From positions 6,119,501 to 6,183,500 of the forward strand of contig CM007989.1 in NCBI GenBank assembly GCA_002189035.1: DNA of 64,000 bases. Direction: 5' to 3'. Below the pieces are notes generated by a model that saw only the letters and a list, made by a program, of their open reading frames with translations, was not told where the DNA came from and ran no database searches. This DNA is from Utricularia gibba. Lineage: Eukaryota; Streptophyta; Magnoliopsida; Lamiales; Lentibulariaceae. The position numbers and the translations under genes were made by a program. Within the stretch, counting starts at the first letter, position 1, and each line of letters opens with the position of its first letter. Below, piece after piece: positions 25,431-36,424 of this stretch.

Positions 25431-26693
25431 TCACAAAAAAGGCCCTATCCATCTTGATTTCAGCTTCCTAGGATGCAATTTCAACCTTGATTGGAATAAT
25501 AAAATTTGCTCAATTTCAAAAGCCCTTTTTGAAATATGTGCATCGTGATACCTTTTACTCCGAGCTTTGACTAGTTTTGAGCTCTCATACACATCATTTC
25601 TCAACTCCTCCAGTTCTGAAAGTTGAAGCTTCCTGTGACTTGCATTAAGGTTCCTATCTAAGTTCAACTTCTTCATAGCCCATTAAGCTTTGTGCTCAAG
25701 CGCAGCTGGTAGCCTACGAGGCTTCCCATAAACCAAATGAAATGTTAGGTTCCAATAGGAGTCTTATATGCTATCTGTATGGCCTAAAGTGCGTCCTTCA
25801 ACCTCATGCTCCAATCTTTCTTGTATGGGTTCACAACTTTCTCTGGTATTTTTTTGATTTCCCTATTAGAGACTTCAGTTTGTCCGTTAGTTTGAGATGA
25901 TATGTAGTAGAAAGCTTATACCAAAAATTGTATTAATTCAAAACACTCCTCAAGGCCTAGTTGTAAAAGTGGGTTCCCCTATCATTGATCAGGGCATTGG
26001 GAGTTCCATATCACATGAAGATATGGTTGCGCAAGAATTTAATCACAATCTTCGCATCATGAGTTCGTGTAGGGATTGCCTTAATCCATTTGGGCATGCA
26101 ATCAACCTCAACCAAAATGTAATTGTAATATGCTAAAGTAAGAAATGATTCAATAAAATTTATACCTTATATATCAAATAACTTACAATCCAGGATTCCT
26201 TGTTGAGACATTTTTTTTCTATTTGATAAATTTCTCACCCTTTGGCATGGTTCACGACCTTTGTAATAAGCATAACAATCTTTGAAAATGTGAGGCCAAT
26301 AGAATCTGCAATCTAAGATTTTTCTGGCTGTTCTATTTGGCTCATGATGACCATCAAAAGGTCCTATGACAAGAGCCAATGATTTTTGGAATTTCAATTT
26401 TGTGAACGCACCTTTGAATGATACCATCATTGCATTTCTTCCATAAATATAGATAATCCCATATGTAATATTTTGAATCACTTTTCAGCTTGTTCCTTGT
26501 ATGATAATCTATTTGAAGTGGCATCACTCTCGTTGAAACAAAATTTGCAAGATTAGCAAACCACAATTCACGTATAGTGTCCAAATTGGGAATGGTTGTT
26601 CATTCGGAAAAGTTTATGTGATGACTCCATCATATTTATTCCCTTCAATTATGTTGAGGTGATCAGCAACAAGGTTCTCCCTTCTAGATACAT
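25431..26693 (-). pseudogene. Integrase region of Athila G2
   Basis: Minus strand. 26584-26167 contains the integrase zinc-binding module: a His-rich segment (G-H-H-E-P-N), R-F-Y-W-P-H-I-F-K-D and C-Q-R-V. The core follows in broken frames at about 26160-25680. 25676-25431 is the post-core segment with E-E-L-R-N-D-V-Y-E-S and R-W-I-G-P-F. Stops and frame changes occur throughout. Its RNase H neighbour lies beyond the inserted LTR at 26694-29170. Confidence 0.8.
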
Positions 26694-29170
26694 TGTTGCA
26701 TGTCGTTTCCTCAACAAATTTTAAATATTTGAAATGTAAAACACCAAATAGCGTAGTACGAGTATCGATCACAGGGAGTTGTTTTTCGTGAAAAGGGTTT
26801 CATAAAAAACTTCTACAAAATGTCACGGTTTTGTAAAAGGGGGTTTGTGGAATGCAGAAATAAAAGTTACAACCTAAGTAATGTGCCTTGACTACGGGAC
26901 ATAGTTCCTGGGAATAAGATTTCATCTCCTTATTTTATCCGTTCTTGCCTCAGTTTTCACTGATTTCTTCCGAATAGCTGATTATAGGAGCAAGGAATAA
27001 CCTACTCTCCCTTACACTCTGATTGACAAGGAGGCACGGGAATAGCCTCATGTGATTCCCCTTGGACGATTAGGAAGACAAGAGGATTGCCTTCGATTGC
27101 CTTCAAAACCGAATTGCGCGCATGTGCCTAGCTGTTGCCAATGGCCAGTGGCAGGTCCGAGGTCACAACTTTTCCACTGTCGCGGTACCTGGGCCACAAA
27201 CAATCCACTACTTCCCTCGAACCAGCAGGGTTGGAGTTGGTGCTCTTCACCTTGATCTTCACCAAAATCCGCGAGGAGTGGCCTGCTACTCATTGACCTT
27301 GACTAAGAGTCGTTACAGAAAGACTGCAACAAAGCGCATGGAAGTATGCAGAATCCGAATTGAATTCAGCGAAGAACCAAGTGTATTGCTCAGGACTTGG
27401 AAGGAAACTTCATCTACTTTCCAGAAACTAAAGTTTTTTAGCCACAAAGGGCCATGGAAACAGAAACGAAAAGGAAGCGAAGTGTTCTGATGGTAATTCT
27501 GCAAGTGCACAGAAACCATCGAAGTAATAAAATAAGATCATATCTACAGGGAATTGTTTTTGGAATATTCTTTTCAAACAAAGATTCAAAAAGACCGAAA
27601 ACAAGAGAAATATTTGGTTTTGAAGAGAATAAGAAAAGTGGCTTTGGATCTAAGATCTACCTTACTTGAAACTCGCCCTTGTGTGTGTGCAAACCTTGAG
27701 AGCTGACATGCTTGCGCAAGCTTTGGGGTTGTTATGCTAAAATAGTGCTATTCAGTGACCGTTATAGCACCGTCCCTTGTTTTGTGGGATTATGGAATCA
27801 ACCACGCCACCAGAGCCACTTCACCTCTTGTGATTACCCATGTTTTCCCCACACTCAAATCTAACCCCTACACTTCACACCTCGCAGACAGATTAAACAG
27901 AATGTGCCTTACCAACGATGTCCGATTGAGCCCTTCTCCTTAGTTGCTTGAGGCCAACCTTTGATTCTCCCACACTCCCTTAGGGCTATATGGTACTAAA
28001 GATCACGTTGGTAAAGAAAACGTTGCAAAAAACAGAATCAGACCTCAAATTAAATGCTGAAAAACATGGTAAGACAGTCACACGCGCAGAACTTGCGCAA
28101 GCAAGGCTTCACAGCAGATCCTCAGCTGCAAGCGCTTACACGTGCATGCTTGACTCTAAACAACAAAAGTTGATGAAAAACGAAATGAAAGGAATCTAAA
28201 ACATGCTAGATTCGACTCTAAACCCTACATTGACACTCTGGTCGTCCACCCTTGACTTCCCTAGGTCTTCGCGTTTGGATCTTTATATAATGGTGGGGAT
28301 TTGTCGGGTTTTCTTGATGGGCTCGCATCAAATCTTCTATCCGAATCTTTGAAGATTTGATACAAATCTTCTAGGATGAGATCCAATTTCTCCAAGATAA
28401 GATGCGAATCTTATCTTATCCGAGAATCTTTGATCGAGTCTTCATCCGGATAGACCAAATCTTAGCCTCCATCAAAGTAGCTCGAAAATCCTCCAAATTA
28501 TTCCAAATTATCCTGAAAAATCATAAAACACACTTTTCCTCCAAAAAGATCAAAGTGGTATGAAAGATATAAAATTCTTCTAGAAACATAAGGAAAGTGG
28601 GATAAAAGAATGTAAAACTCATCTAAGTGAGTCTCAAAAAGCACAAATATAAGTGATACAAAATCACGTATAATGTTCTTCCTCCTTGAGAGGACGAAGA
28701 ACTTAAAAGTTCTAAGTACAAGAGAAATTGTTCAAAAGTTTGAAACTAAGTGCTCCAAGTGGCATTTATATCACTCCTCCACGTGCATTAACTCTTTTGG
28801 GTCCCCTTCTCATCATTCCTTCTGTCTTGCGTGCGCCAGTGGATTTCCTTTGCATGCAAGTTAGCGCCCAATCAATGCTGCAAACTCTAACATGCCGTAA
28901 GTCAGGGGCCTTGACTAGTGTCAGTCCTCCGCCCACAATTGTTCCAAATCACGTACAAGGCACGAAAAGTCAGACTCTGACCACTTGCAATACTCCTGTA
29001 ACACTCCATGACAATCTCCTGCCATGTCTTGGTTAATGTGTGAGAAAAAAGACATAAAATATATACAAAATTGGAAAATATGAATTTTCTAATAAAAATC
29101 AAATACTTAATAATAGGACTCCTAAATACATAATAATACCTAAATAATTACTAGAAAATGACACTTAACA
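26694..29170 (-). repeat. Solo LTR, family R1, nested in G2 with TACAT duplication, itself interrupted
   Basis: On the minus strand it starts TGTTAAGTGTCATTTTC (29170) and ends GACATGCAACA (26694), a TG...CA LTR. Both flanks are TACAT (26689-26693 and 29171-29175), a perfect 5-bp duplication. Comparison with the inverted copy at 36822-37843 shows extra DNA at about 27457-28854, so the LTR proper is about 1.08 kb. It splits the RNase H coding region of G2 and has no internal coding region, so it is a solo LTR younger than G2. Confidence 0.9.
27457..28854 (-). mobile_element. About 1.4-kb insert inside the R1 LTR, probably another LTR
   Basis: Absent from the R1 copy at 36822-37843, where the two sides are joined. 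The left part has TGCAAGTGCACAGAAACC and CTACAGGGAATTGTTTTT, sequence of the kind found near LTR ends in plant Ty3 elements (the R1 LTR itself has CACAGGGAGTTGTTTTT). The boundary is ambiguous: CATG occurs on both sides (27453-27456 and 28855-28858), and TGG...GCA ends are also possible. An ATCTTCTATCCGAATCTTTG type segment recurs near 28330-28450. No coding domain was seen. The alternative, that the other copy lost this segment, cannot be excluded. Confidence 0.55.
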
Positions 29171-30330
29171 TACATCGTTGATCTCAACGTCAAATTCTTG
29201 AACTAGAAGTACCTATTTAATAAGTCTTGGTTTGGAGTTCTTCTTCTCCATTAAGTGCTTTACCGCTGAATGGTTCATGTTGACCACCACTTTGCTACCT
29301 AAAAGATAAGAACGAAATTTTTCCAAGGAAAAAATAACAGCTAAAAATTTCGTTTCAATGATGGTGTAATTTTTATGGGCCTCGCCTAAGAAATAATAGA
29401 GTTCTTTCCTTCAATTTTTGTCATAAAACTACTCTCATAGCATGGTTAATAGCATCACACATGATCTCAAAATCATACCTCAAAAGTATGAGAAATAATA
29501 TGGAGCTTCCCTTCAAAGAATTAAAATCATGTTTACATGAATTATCAAAATTAAAAGCAACATCATTATTCAACAACCTACTAAGATGCAAAACAATTTT
29601 GGAAAAATTCTTAATGAACTTCCTATAAAAACCAACATGTCAAAGAAATGATCTAATACCTTTCACATCAATAGGATAATTAAGTTCAGAACATAATCTC
29701 GATTTTCACCTTATCTACTTCAATTCCCTTTTTAGAAATCACATGCCCTAAAATAATTACATGACCTATCATAAAATGGCATTTTTTCAAAATTTAAAAC
29801 CAAATTCTTTTCCATAGATTTCTTTAAAACCTTATCCAAATTATCTAAGCATGACTCAAACTTTTCTCCATACACCGTAAATTATCCATAAATTGGAGAA
29901 AATACTAGTAATGCATCTCTGAAATGTGGTTGAAGCATTCCACAATCTGAAAGACATCCTCCCATAAACACAAGTTTCTAAAGTAGGAAACTGACTATAT
30001 CCAAAATAGCCATAAAAAAAACAATAAAATGATATTCCTACCAATTTCTCCAACATCTTGTGAATAAAAGACAAAGGATAATGGTAATTCTTTGTCACTT
30101 TATTTATTTTTTGATAATCTATGCAAACGTGTCATCCATTTTGTATCCTTTTTGGCACAAGTTCGCCTCTCTCATTTTCCACCATGGTTATCCTAGTCTT
30201 CTTTGGAACAACGTGAATCATACCCACTCAATGTCTGTGATGGACTATAGGATTCATGTATCATGAATTTTATCAATTTTTTTTCTTACCACCTTCATCA
30301 TATTTGGGTCAAAGCGTCTTTGAGGTTGGT
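29171..30330 (-). pseudogene. RNase H and reverse transcriptase region of Athila G2
   Basis: Minus strand. 30098-29856 shows the reverse transcriptase palm: G-Y-F-G-Y-S-Q (for the usual G-Y-S-G-Y-N-Q), then R-M-S-F-R-L-W-N-A-S-T-T-F-Q. RNase H-like text runs to 29171, where the R1 LTR is inserted; the frame continues in the integrase-proximal part on the other side when one copy of the duplication is counted. Numerous lesions; the W and S replacements in the palm motif would disable it even if translated. Confidence 0.75.
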
Positions 30331-31040
30331 GAACTGGTTTTGCATGCATATGGATGAGCAAATCCCTTCAATGTCATCAAGCGTCCAACTTATTTCCTTC
30401 TTATTTCTGTTCAACACTTTAAGTAATCGTGACTCTTGGTCGGAGCGCAGACGAGTGGAAATGATAACAGGCTTCATGAACTCTACATCAAGAAAAACCA
30501 ATTCAGCTAACCCTTCTTCCCAGGTCTTGGTTTGCACCACATTCAATGGCTTAAATTTTTCCTCAGCTTTCAATTTTGCAAGTAGAGATTCTTCATGAGC
30601 CTCTTCCTTTTCTTGAATTTCTTTCTTCAAATGCTCCTCAATGTGTCCATCCTATTCACCGTACAAATGCTCTCAAAATCATTGGGATAATTCTTCACAT
30701 CCTTCCTATCAAATGTGATTTTATCTTCATCAAAAGAGAGCTCAATGACCCCTATATTCACATTAATGCTAGTATTGGAAGTACTCAAAATTGCCTTTCC
30801 AAGACAATGGTCGTGTCTTTTGATCCTTCAATGGGCATATTCACCACATAAAAATTAGTCGAGAACACCAAATGCTCAATTTTCACCAAAACATCCTCGA
30901 CCAATCCCTTGGGAGAAATCACTCTTCTATCCAATAGCTCAATTTACACTCCCAATGCTTGGAAGGGTCCTAACCTATGAGCCTCATAAATAGAATTCGA
31001 CATGATATTCATAGAAGCTCCAAATCTGCTATAGTTCTCC
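30298..31040 (-). pseudogene. Protease and linker region of Athila G2
   Basis: Minus strand. Near 31040-31000 is the retropepsin-type active site D-L-G-A-S followed by M-N-I-M; then G-L-V-E-D-V-L-V-K-I and F-Y-V-V-N-M-P near 30910-30830, the same order as in the plus-strand element G1. 30630-30298 is an open stretch of 110 codons with a Glu/Lys-rich start and W-T-L-D-D-I-E-G-I, the segment that precedes reverse transcriptase in Athila (G1 has W-T-L-D-D-I-T-G-I). Confidence 0.75.
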
Positions 31041-31044
31041 TGAT

Positions 31045-32350
31045 GCATAAATCCTATGAGGATTCAAGTTTTAAGGACTTTTCTATTTGGTTTTTAACTT
31101 ATTCCACTTCATACCAACTGAGCCAATTAGATGTATACAAGTAACACCATTGCATGTGTGCCACATGTCCATCTTGCATGTGCGCCACATGTATGTCTTG
31201 CATGTGTGCCACATATTGCATGTAAATATAAGGATGACCTGTAAAAGAGAATATATATGATGAAATTTAGAGTTCTTTCACTCATTTTTGAGTTTTCCAA
31301 AGGCAAGAAGGAGAGTTTGGAATAAAAGGTTACAGTAACAAAGTTGAATGAAAGTTTGGAATTGGTTTAGAGTTTAACGCGCCAAGGTATGTAGCATGAT
31401 TGCTTTTGAAGCTTTACTTATCTTTGAAATTGATTTTTGAAAACTTATCTATGTGATGTTGGTGTTTAATTTTCATTACTTTGGATGTGATTTTGTTTAT
31501 GGTTAGAAATCTTTCACATTGCATGAAAATTGTAACAAAGGAGTAAATTATTTCATGTTATTTCAGAAATTTTTTTTAATCCTAAAAATATGATTCTTTT
31601 CACTGATAGCTACCTTTGTTTTTTTAAGATGGTATGTACAGTTGTATCTTTATGTATTATGTGATAAAGATATAATATGATATGTTATGTATAGATTAAG
31701 TTTGTGATTCTGTGATTAGAGGTGGCTCTCTTGACTATAGAACCATAGACAAGGTACCTTATGTCTCAAGTATCATGATAAAATAGTAATGTCAAGGTTG
31801 AATGACTATGAAAAGTGAGAAAAAAATAGTGATGAAGACTCACAACGTGATTCAAGTTTCTTTTATAAACGCTTTATATTCTTTCATGGTTTTGACTTGT
31901 TTTAAAACTCAAAAGCATAACCACTCTTTATTTATTTTAGGGGAGCAAAAAGAAACTAGTAGAGATCCAATGATCAACCAATTTTTTTCCAAGTTACATT
32001 AGACAAATGCATTTGGACAGAGTCTTATATCTAGTTAATTATGTATTTACCCGTTTTGATGTTGATGGAATGTGTTATGAAAGACACCCTGAGTTCTAGT
32101 TTCTTTTTCTTAGATTGGATGGTCATGACTAATATTTCCCGAGCCCTAAAAGAGGGTTGTGAAAAATCCATTATTTTTTAAGGAATAAAAAACGTAATTG
32201 AATCCTTGTCTTTTCGGGTAGTTTTTGTGTGAGAAGTGCATAGTAGCTTTCACTCAATTTCACCTTTCCCTTTTCTTTCAACTTGTGTTTGGACATACAT
32301 AACTATTTCAAATATTTGACACTCTTCGGTACCAAGTAAATGTACTACAA
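31045..32350. mobile_element. About 1.3-kb unassigned insert in the protease-gag interval of G2
   Basis: The Athila protein reading stops on both sides: protease is recognisable up to about 31040 and gag-side sequence (P-F-P-R-R-L) from about 32400. The DNA between has no match to Athila coding sequence. It contains a 24-bp triplicate, a TATA-like TATAAGGATG at 31227-31236 and AT-rich DNA without coding motifs. It could be a solo LTR of an unidentified family. Borders are approximate and no target-site duplication was found. Confidence 0.4.
31150..31221 (+). repeat. 24-bp tandem repeat, three copies
   Basis: Units start at 31150, 31174 and 31198 with TTGCATGTGTGCCACAT; the second has CGCC for TGCC and the third diverges after ACAT. 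Each unit includes a GCATG(T) and an ACATG(T) core, suggesting a duplicated regulatory segment within the insert. Confidence 0.85.
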
Positions 32351-33781
32351 TAGAGTTAATTTCAATTGAATATTTCCCATTGCTTTCCATATTTTCTCAA
32401 CTTTAGTCTTCTTGGAAAAGGAGGGTGGGTCACCTTCGGTATGATAGGTTCTGGAAGTACTTCAATTTCATCTTCATTCTGCACAACTTCATACTCCTTT
32501 CTTTCATTCTCCTTAGTTTCAGTTTGGACCAGTTCTCGTCAATGTTTTTCTATTCCATTCATAAGGGTCATGGCACTGACGTTCGGTCCTCTAGTGGCTT
32601 GGGTTGAGATGGTAAGCTTCCTTTATGTTTTAGTTCCCCAAGCTCTGTTGCCAACTAACTTACTTGAACCTCCAAATTCCGGATGGCTTGTTGATTTTTA
32701 ATTGATTGCACTATGAATGTCTTCAACGTTTCTTCCAAAGAATTTTTAGAATTCCCTCCAACATTGCCTTGATTTGGGGCTTGAAACTGCTGCTAGTTCT
32801 ATTGATTCTTTCTTCGAAATAGAGTTGTTGATATGATCTTTGCTCCTGAAAATTTTTCTGTCCCATGGTTGAGCTCTCCTCTTTGTAGGAATTTTCATTG
32901 TTGTTCCAACAAAAATTTGGATGATCCCTCCAACCTTGTTTCTATATATTTGAATATGGGTCGTATTTCTTCCTTTGTAAGGGCTCTAAATATCCCATAG
33001 ACTTCTAATGCTCTAAATCAAATAAATTTGGGCACTTATTTGCAACATACTCTGTTTTGTGATAGTTTCCACACAACATATTCTTAGCCTACAATAAGAA
33101 TAGCTCCTACATCATTTCTAAGATAGTAACAACATTTTTCGTGAGTTTAGCTTCTGAAACCCTGGGCTTGCTCTCAACTTCATACATTCTCTTATTTGAG
33201 GCCTACTTCCTAATAATATGTCTCGAATGCTCAGCCAATTCCTCAAGCAAGGAAAGAGCTTCGGTTGGTATCTTTTTCCTTCAAAATCCTCCTGCAGCTG
33301 AATCTACCATGGCCCTATTTGTGCATAATAATCCATGATAGAAATATTTGATTAAGGCATTGGCTTAGAAACCATGGTGCAGGCCTGAACCCAAAGGATA
33401 ATTAAATCTTTCCTAATATTCATGTAATGATTCACCACTCATTCGTTCAACATCACCTTCTTCATTCCAACCGAATTGGTTATGCTTCCAAGCCGCAGAG
33501 ACCTTAGAGATTGAACCATATTTTAGCTCCTTCTTCCAAAGTAAATTAGAAGGCTGTCAAACAATTTGAGTCCTCAGTCATTTTTGCTCCCTTGAATGAT
33601 GTACATATTGTTGTCACATTGCCAAGATGCTCATGGGGTTTTCTCCAATTCTCCCATAAATATTGATGATCATAGCTGGCTTGAGCTTGTTTGCTCCATC
33701 ATGTGAAAATCGGATGCATATACCCTTGTAAGTGTGATGAGCAGCATCTAATCTGTTCAAGATCTTCTGAGGTTCAGCCAT
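32351..33781 (-). pseudogene. gag region of Athila G2
   Basis: Minus strand, starting at an ATG at 33781-33779 (M-A-E-P-Q-K-I) about 150 bp downstream of the 5' LTR, which fits a gag start. Next come K-L-K-P-A and, in shifted frames, F-K-G-A-K followed by T-E-D-S, the counterparts of capsid segments in G1. A degraded zinc-knuckle-like piece with C-G-N-Y-H and a later Cys lies at about 33075-33020. The P-F-P-R-R-L segment that leads to protease is near 32430. Multiple frameshifts. Confidence 0.65.
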
Positions 33782-33928
33782 TCTAAAATCAATGTTGGTC
33801 GCGGTTAAGTGCTACCTCAACTTACTCGCTTTCCTCACTTTCTTCTTGTTCTTGCTAATAGCTCTCTCGATTTCTAGACACAAAACAAGACTACTTGCAC
33901 CAGAAGAATGCAATTGTATCAACCAATT

Positions 33929-35283
33929 TGATAAATAAAAATTTCTAAGTCATTGCAAAAATAAAATTTTTCTCTCAAATAAATTTATAATCCCTAATCC
34001 TCTCTAATAAAAATTAAACTCAAAATGTAAATTGGAATTCAGGATCGATCAGAAGGAGCTAATGCTTGCAATGTATTTTTCTTGATGCAAAATTTGAAAT
34101 AAAAATTTCTCTTAGTTCAATTTCTGACTAACAGCATCACGCAAGTTTAGTAACTAGGATCAAATCCAAATGCAGACAATAACAAATACAAGTTTTGTGC
34201 ACAATGTAATATTATAATACTTCAAGGTGATCTCGATGATGTGGTATTAAGGTACCTAATTCAATCTACAATGTTTTTATATTCATAACTCCAAACAAGC
34301 TAAGTCCACCAATGTCATTTATCATATAGAAGGTTGAAATAGCCCCTAATGTCATTACCCATTCCACACTTAGGTTTACTCATGTGTGAAATATGTAGAA
34401 CTAGATCTACCTGACTCTACTGGTTTTACCTAGGACTAACACCTACTATCCTTGTGTTGATTTGTTTGTCTAACTCTAAATCTAACATGTTAGTTGTGAA
34501 GTTTTTCATTCCCCCCTCATAGGTCTAACTGAAAAATGATAAAAAAGAAAGTTAAGACACATTGATGAATTCTGTTATAAATTCTAGCTCCACACCATCA
34601 TTCTATACCTTAAGATATCATGAAGATTTAGCCAATTATATTTGGTAAGCAAAGCAAGATTGCATAACCATACAATAACGGAAACATCATAAACGTTGTA
34701 AGAAAAACTTTTGTAGAAAATAAATGTCCAACAAATGAGAAATAACGTGAAATAGTTCTATTCTCCTTCTGCTACTATTCACATCCTGGAACAATAGCAT
34801 TAAATTGGGTTCTTGAGCTTGTTCTTCACGTTGAGGCTTTTTCTTCTAGAAAAATCTTCTTCTTCACTTCTTTTCATTCATTCTGAAGCTTCCTATTGTG
34901 TGCTCTTCATTGTTGAAGCTCTTCTTTTTTTTCTCTTTCCTCCCTCGAAAATTCCCAATGTAGGTACTGTTACTGCCTAAACCTGCAAACTGTAGACAGC
35001 AAAACAATGCATTTTGTCCTCTCTATTATGCTATCCAAGTCTGCTACATGATTGCTTGCACGAAATGTCTATCTTCTCCCTCATTTCAGAACCTTGCTAC
35101 TAAACTAGACAAAAGGTTAATGATATGGAATGAACTAAATCCAAAGATTTAGCCACTTAACACTCAAAATCACATCATGCCCTAGACTCTAGTAAAATAC
35201 TAAAAACCATAAGATTAATACTTAAAATATGATTAAAAACCATAATTTTCTTATCCTAAAATCGGAAAACTTGTGTGTTATTA
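33929..35283 (-). repeat. 5' LTR of Athila G2 (family R2)
   Basis: On the plus strand it starts TGATAAATAAAAATTTC and ends ACTTGTGTGTTATTA, aligning end to end with the solo LTR at 4274-5675, including the AAATC(A/C)AAGATTTAG region near the right end. The terminal base pairs have mutated from the family CA/TG form. About 1.36 kb. gag begins about 150 bp downstream. Confidence 0.8.
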
Positions 35284-35758
35284 AGTGGTATTGTTTGTTT
35301 TATGGTCTGATTTTAGTGTTATTAAAAACCATGAAAATTATGTTTCTCTGGAACATATGTGGTTATTTGCTTATGTATTTTTCTTTTATTTTGGAAGGGG
35401 TTCTTCTTTGTTGTATAAACATATCTTTCTTATTTGTTTTTCATTGTTATGAAAGGTCCAACATGGCATGTTCTTATAGTTATTGATATTTAAAAATCTG
35501 TTTACAATCTTTAAAATCCTTTTGAAGTAGCCTCAATAGTTTTGCTCAAGGGATAAGTGTCTCTATTTATTGTTTTCCAAACAAGTTTTACTCTTTTAAA
35601 GTTTCTTGTTTATGTGCTATATGAACATACTTTAAAAAATGATGAGAGTTGTGGACCCACATTCATAGCAATATGATTTAATCATGAGATTGAAGACTAA
35701 TTATGTTAGACATGTCTAAGGCATGCTTGCGGAGTAAGCCAAACAAAAAAGACTAAAA
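35284..35758. other. No gene seen
   Basis: AT-rich spacer. The 85-codon open stretch at 35229-35486 is hydrophobic low-complexity sequence that overlaps the LTR end and has no family motif. Confidence 0.5.
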
Positions 35759-36270
35759 TCAATCAAAATTTGCCGATATATGCGTGACCAAATCATTTTT
35801 TAGCCGTCGGTGGATGCTGGTATCACGTGAATGCTCTATTCGACATAAATAACTTTGCATATTGATCCCAACATTTCTATAAACTTCTAGTGGTTCGACA
35901 ATCATAGTTCTTTCTTTTCCAGTAAATGTATTATCTCCAAGAATGATATGACTTTCATCTTCTACAATCATATTATGCAATATGATACATGCATACATAA
36001 TATTCACACTTCCAAGTATTTTAGGAAATCCCCTAGTCTTTCCTCAAACCAGCAAACACTCCAAGTCTTCTATTGTGGCTGATTGTAAATACTGTTCTAA
36101 AAAATGAGAGGGAATGGCAATAAAAAAATGACAAATACACTCTATGGATTTTGCCTTTCTAATTCAAATATATTCGTCAACACTATCAACACTAGAATCA
36201 TAAGCCATCAAACGCATAACAGCCATGCACTTTTGTAATAGGCTTAAGTTTAGACGACTTGTGCAATCAT
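35759..36270 (-). pseudogene. PIF/Harbinger transposase with internal deletion of the catalytic core
   Basis: Minus strand. 36270 to about 36010 matches the N-terminal part of plant PIF/Harbinger transposases: L-Q-K-C-M-A-V-M-R, then Y-D-S-S-V-D-S-V-D-E-Y-I, later E-D-L-E-C and R-G-F-P-K-I-L-G-S. The reading then passes directly into the C-terminal signature I-M-Y-A-C-I-I-L-H-N-M-I-V-E-D-E and ends with a helix to 35759. In intact family members about 150 residues carrying most of the DDE nuclease core separate G-S from the I-L-H-N-M block, so the core is deleted. One stop (in D-E-Y-I-stop) also lies in the first part. Confidence 0.8.
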
Positions 36271-36301
36271 TTTGAATATATGCAAAATTTCAATCATTTT
36301 G

Positions 36302-36424
36302 AATCAGACCAATGGAACGGTGGCAAATCAAGCTGAGTCACAATTTTTTGCTGATCAAGTCCCAGATGGATATATGAATGCTGTTCGTGATGCAATTTGT
36401 GCATCCATAGTATCAAATTACTAG
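36302..36424 (+). pseudogene. C-terminal tail resembling a Harbinger-associated Myb/SANT-like protein
   Basis: Forty codons open to a TAG at 36422-36424, ending with M-N-A-V-R-D-A-I-C-A-S-I, which resembles the final helix (R-D-x-I/L-A-x-x-M/I-W) of plant Myb/SANT-like proteins of the kind encoded next to PIF/Harbinger transposases. It is divergently placed beside the transposase remnant, as expected for the two genes of one element. The 14-bp CAATCATTTTGAAT occurs at 36264-36277 and 36291-36304 at the junction. Short and without the Myb domain, so only tentative. Confidence 0.4.

Larger units (their letters stand above)
23692..35283 (-). mobile_element. Near full-length Athila-type Ty3 retrotransposon G2 with nested insertions
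   Basis: Minus-strand order from right to left: 5' LTR (33929-35283), gag (33781 to about 32351), protease and reverse transcriptase (about 31040-29880), RNase H (about 29800-29171), integrase (26693-25431), Athila ORF remnant (25010-24480) and a shortened 3' LTR (24510-23692). The LTRs belong to family R2. Flanks ATTGG and AGTGG differ at one of five bases, consistent with an old duplication. It is interrupted by an LTR at 26694-29170 (itself interrupted) and by an unassigned insert at about 31045-32350. All coding parts carry stops and frameshifts, so the copy is dead. Confidence 0.8.

Noticed and set aside
27048-27490. Mutually overlapping open frames on both strands, also found at 37234-37489
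   Set aside because: They fall in the two inverted copies of the R1 LTR and differ from each other by frame-breaking changes, so there is no sign of coding selection.
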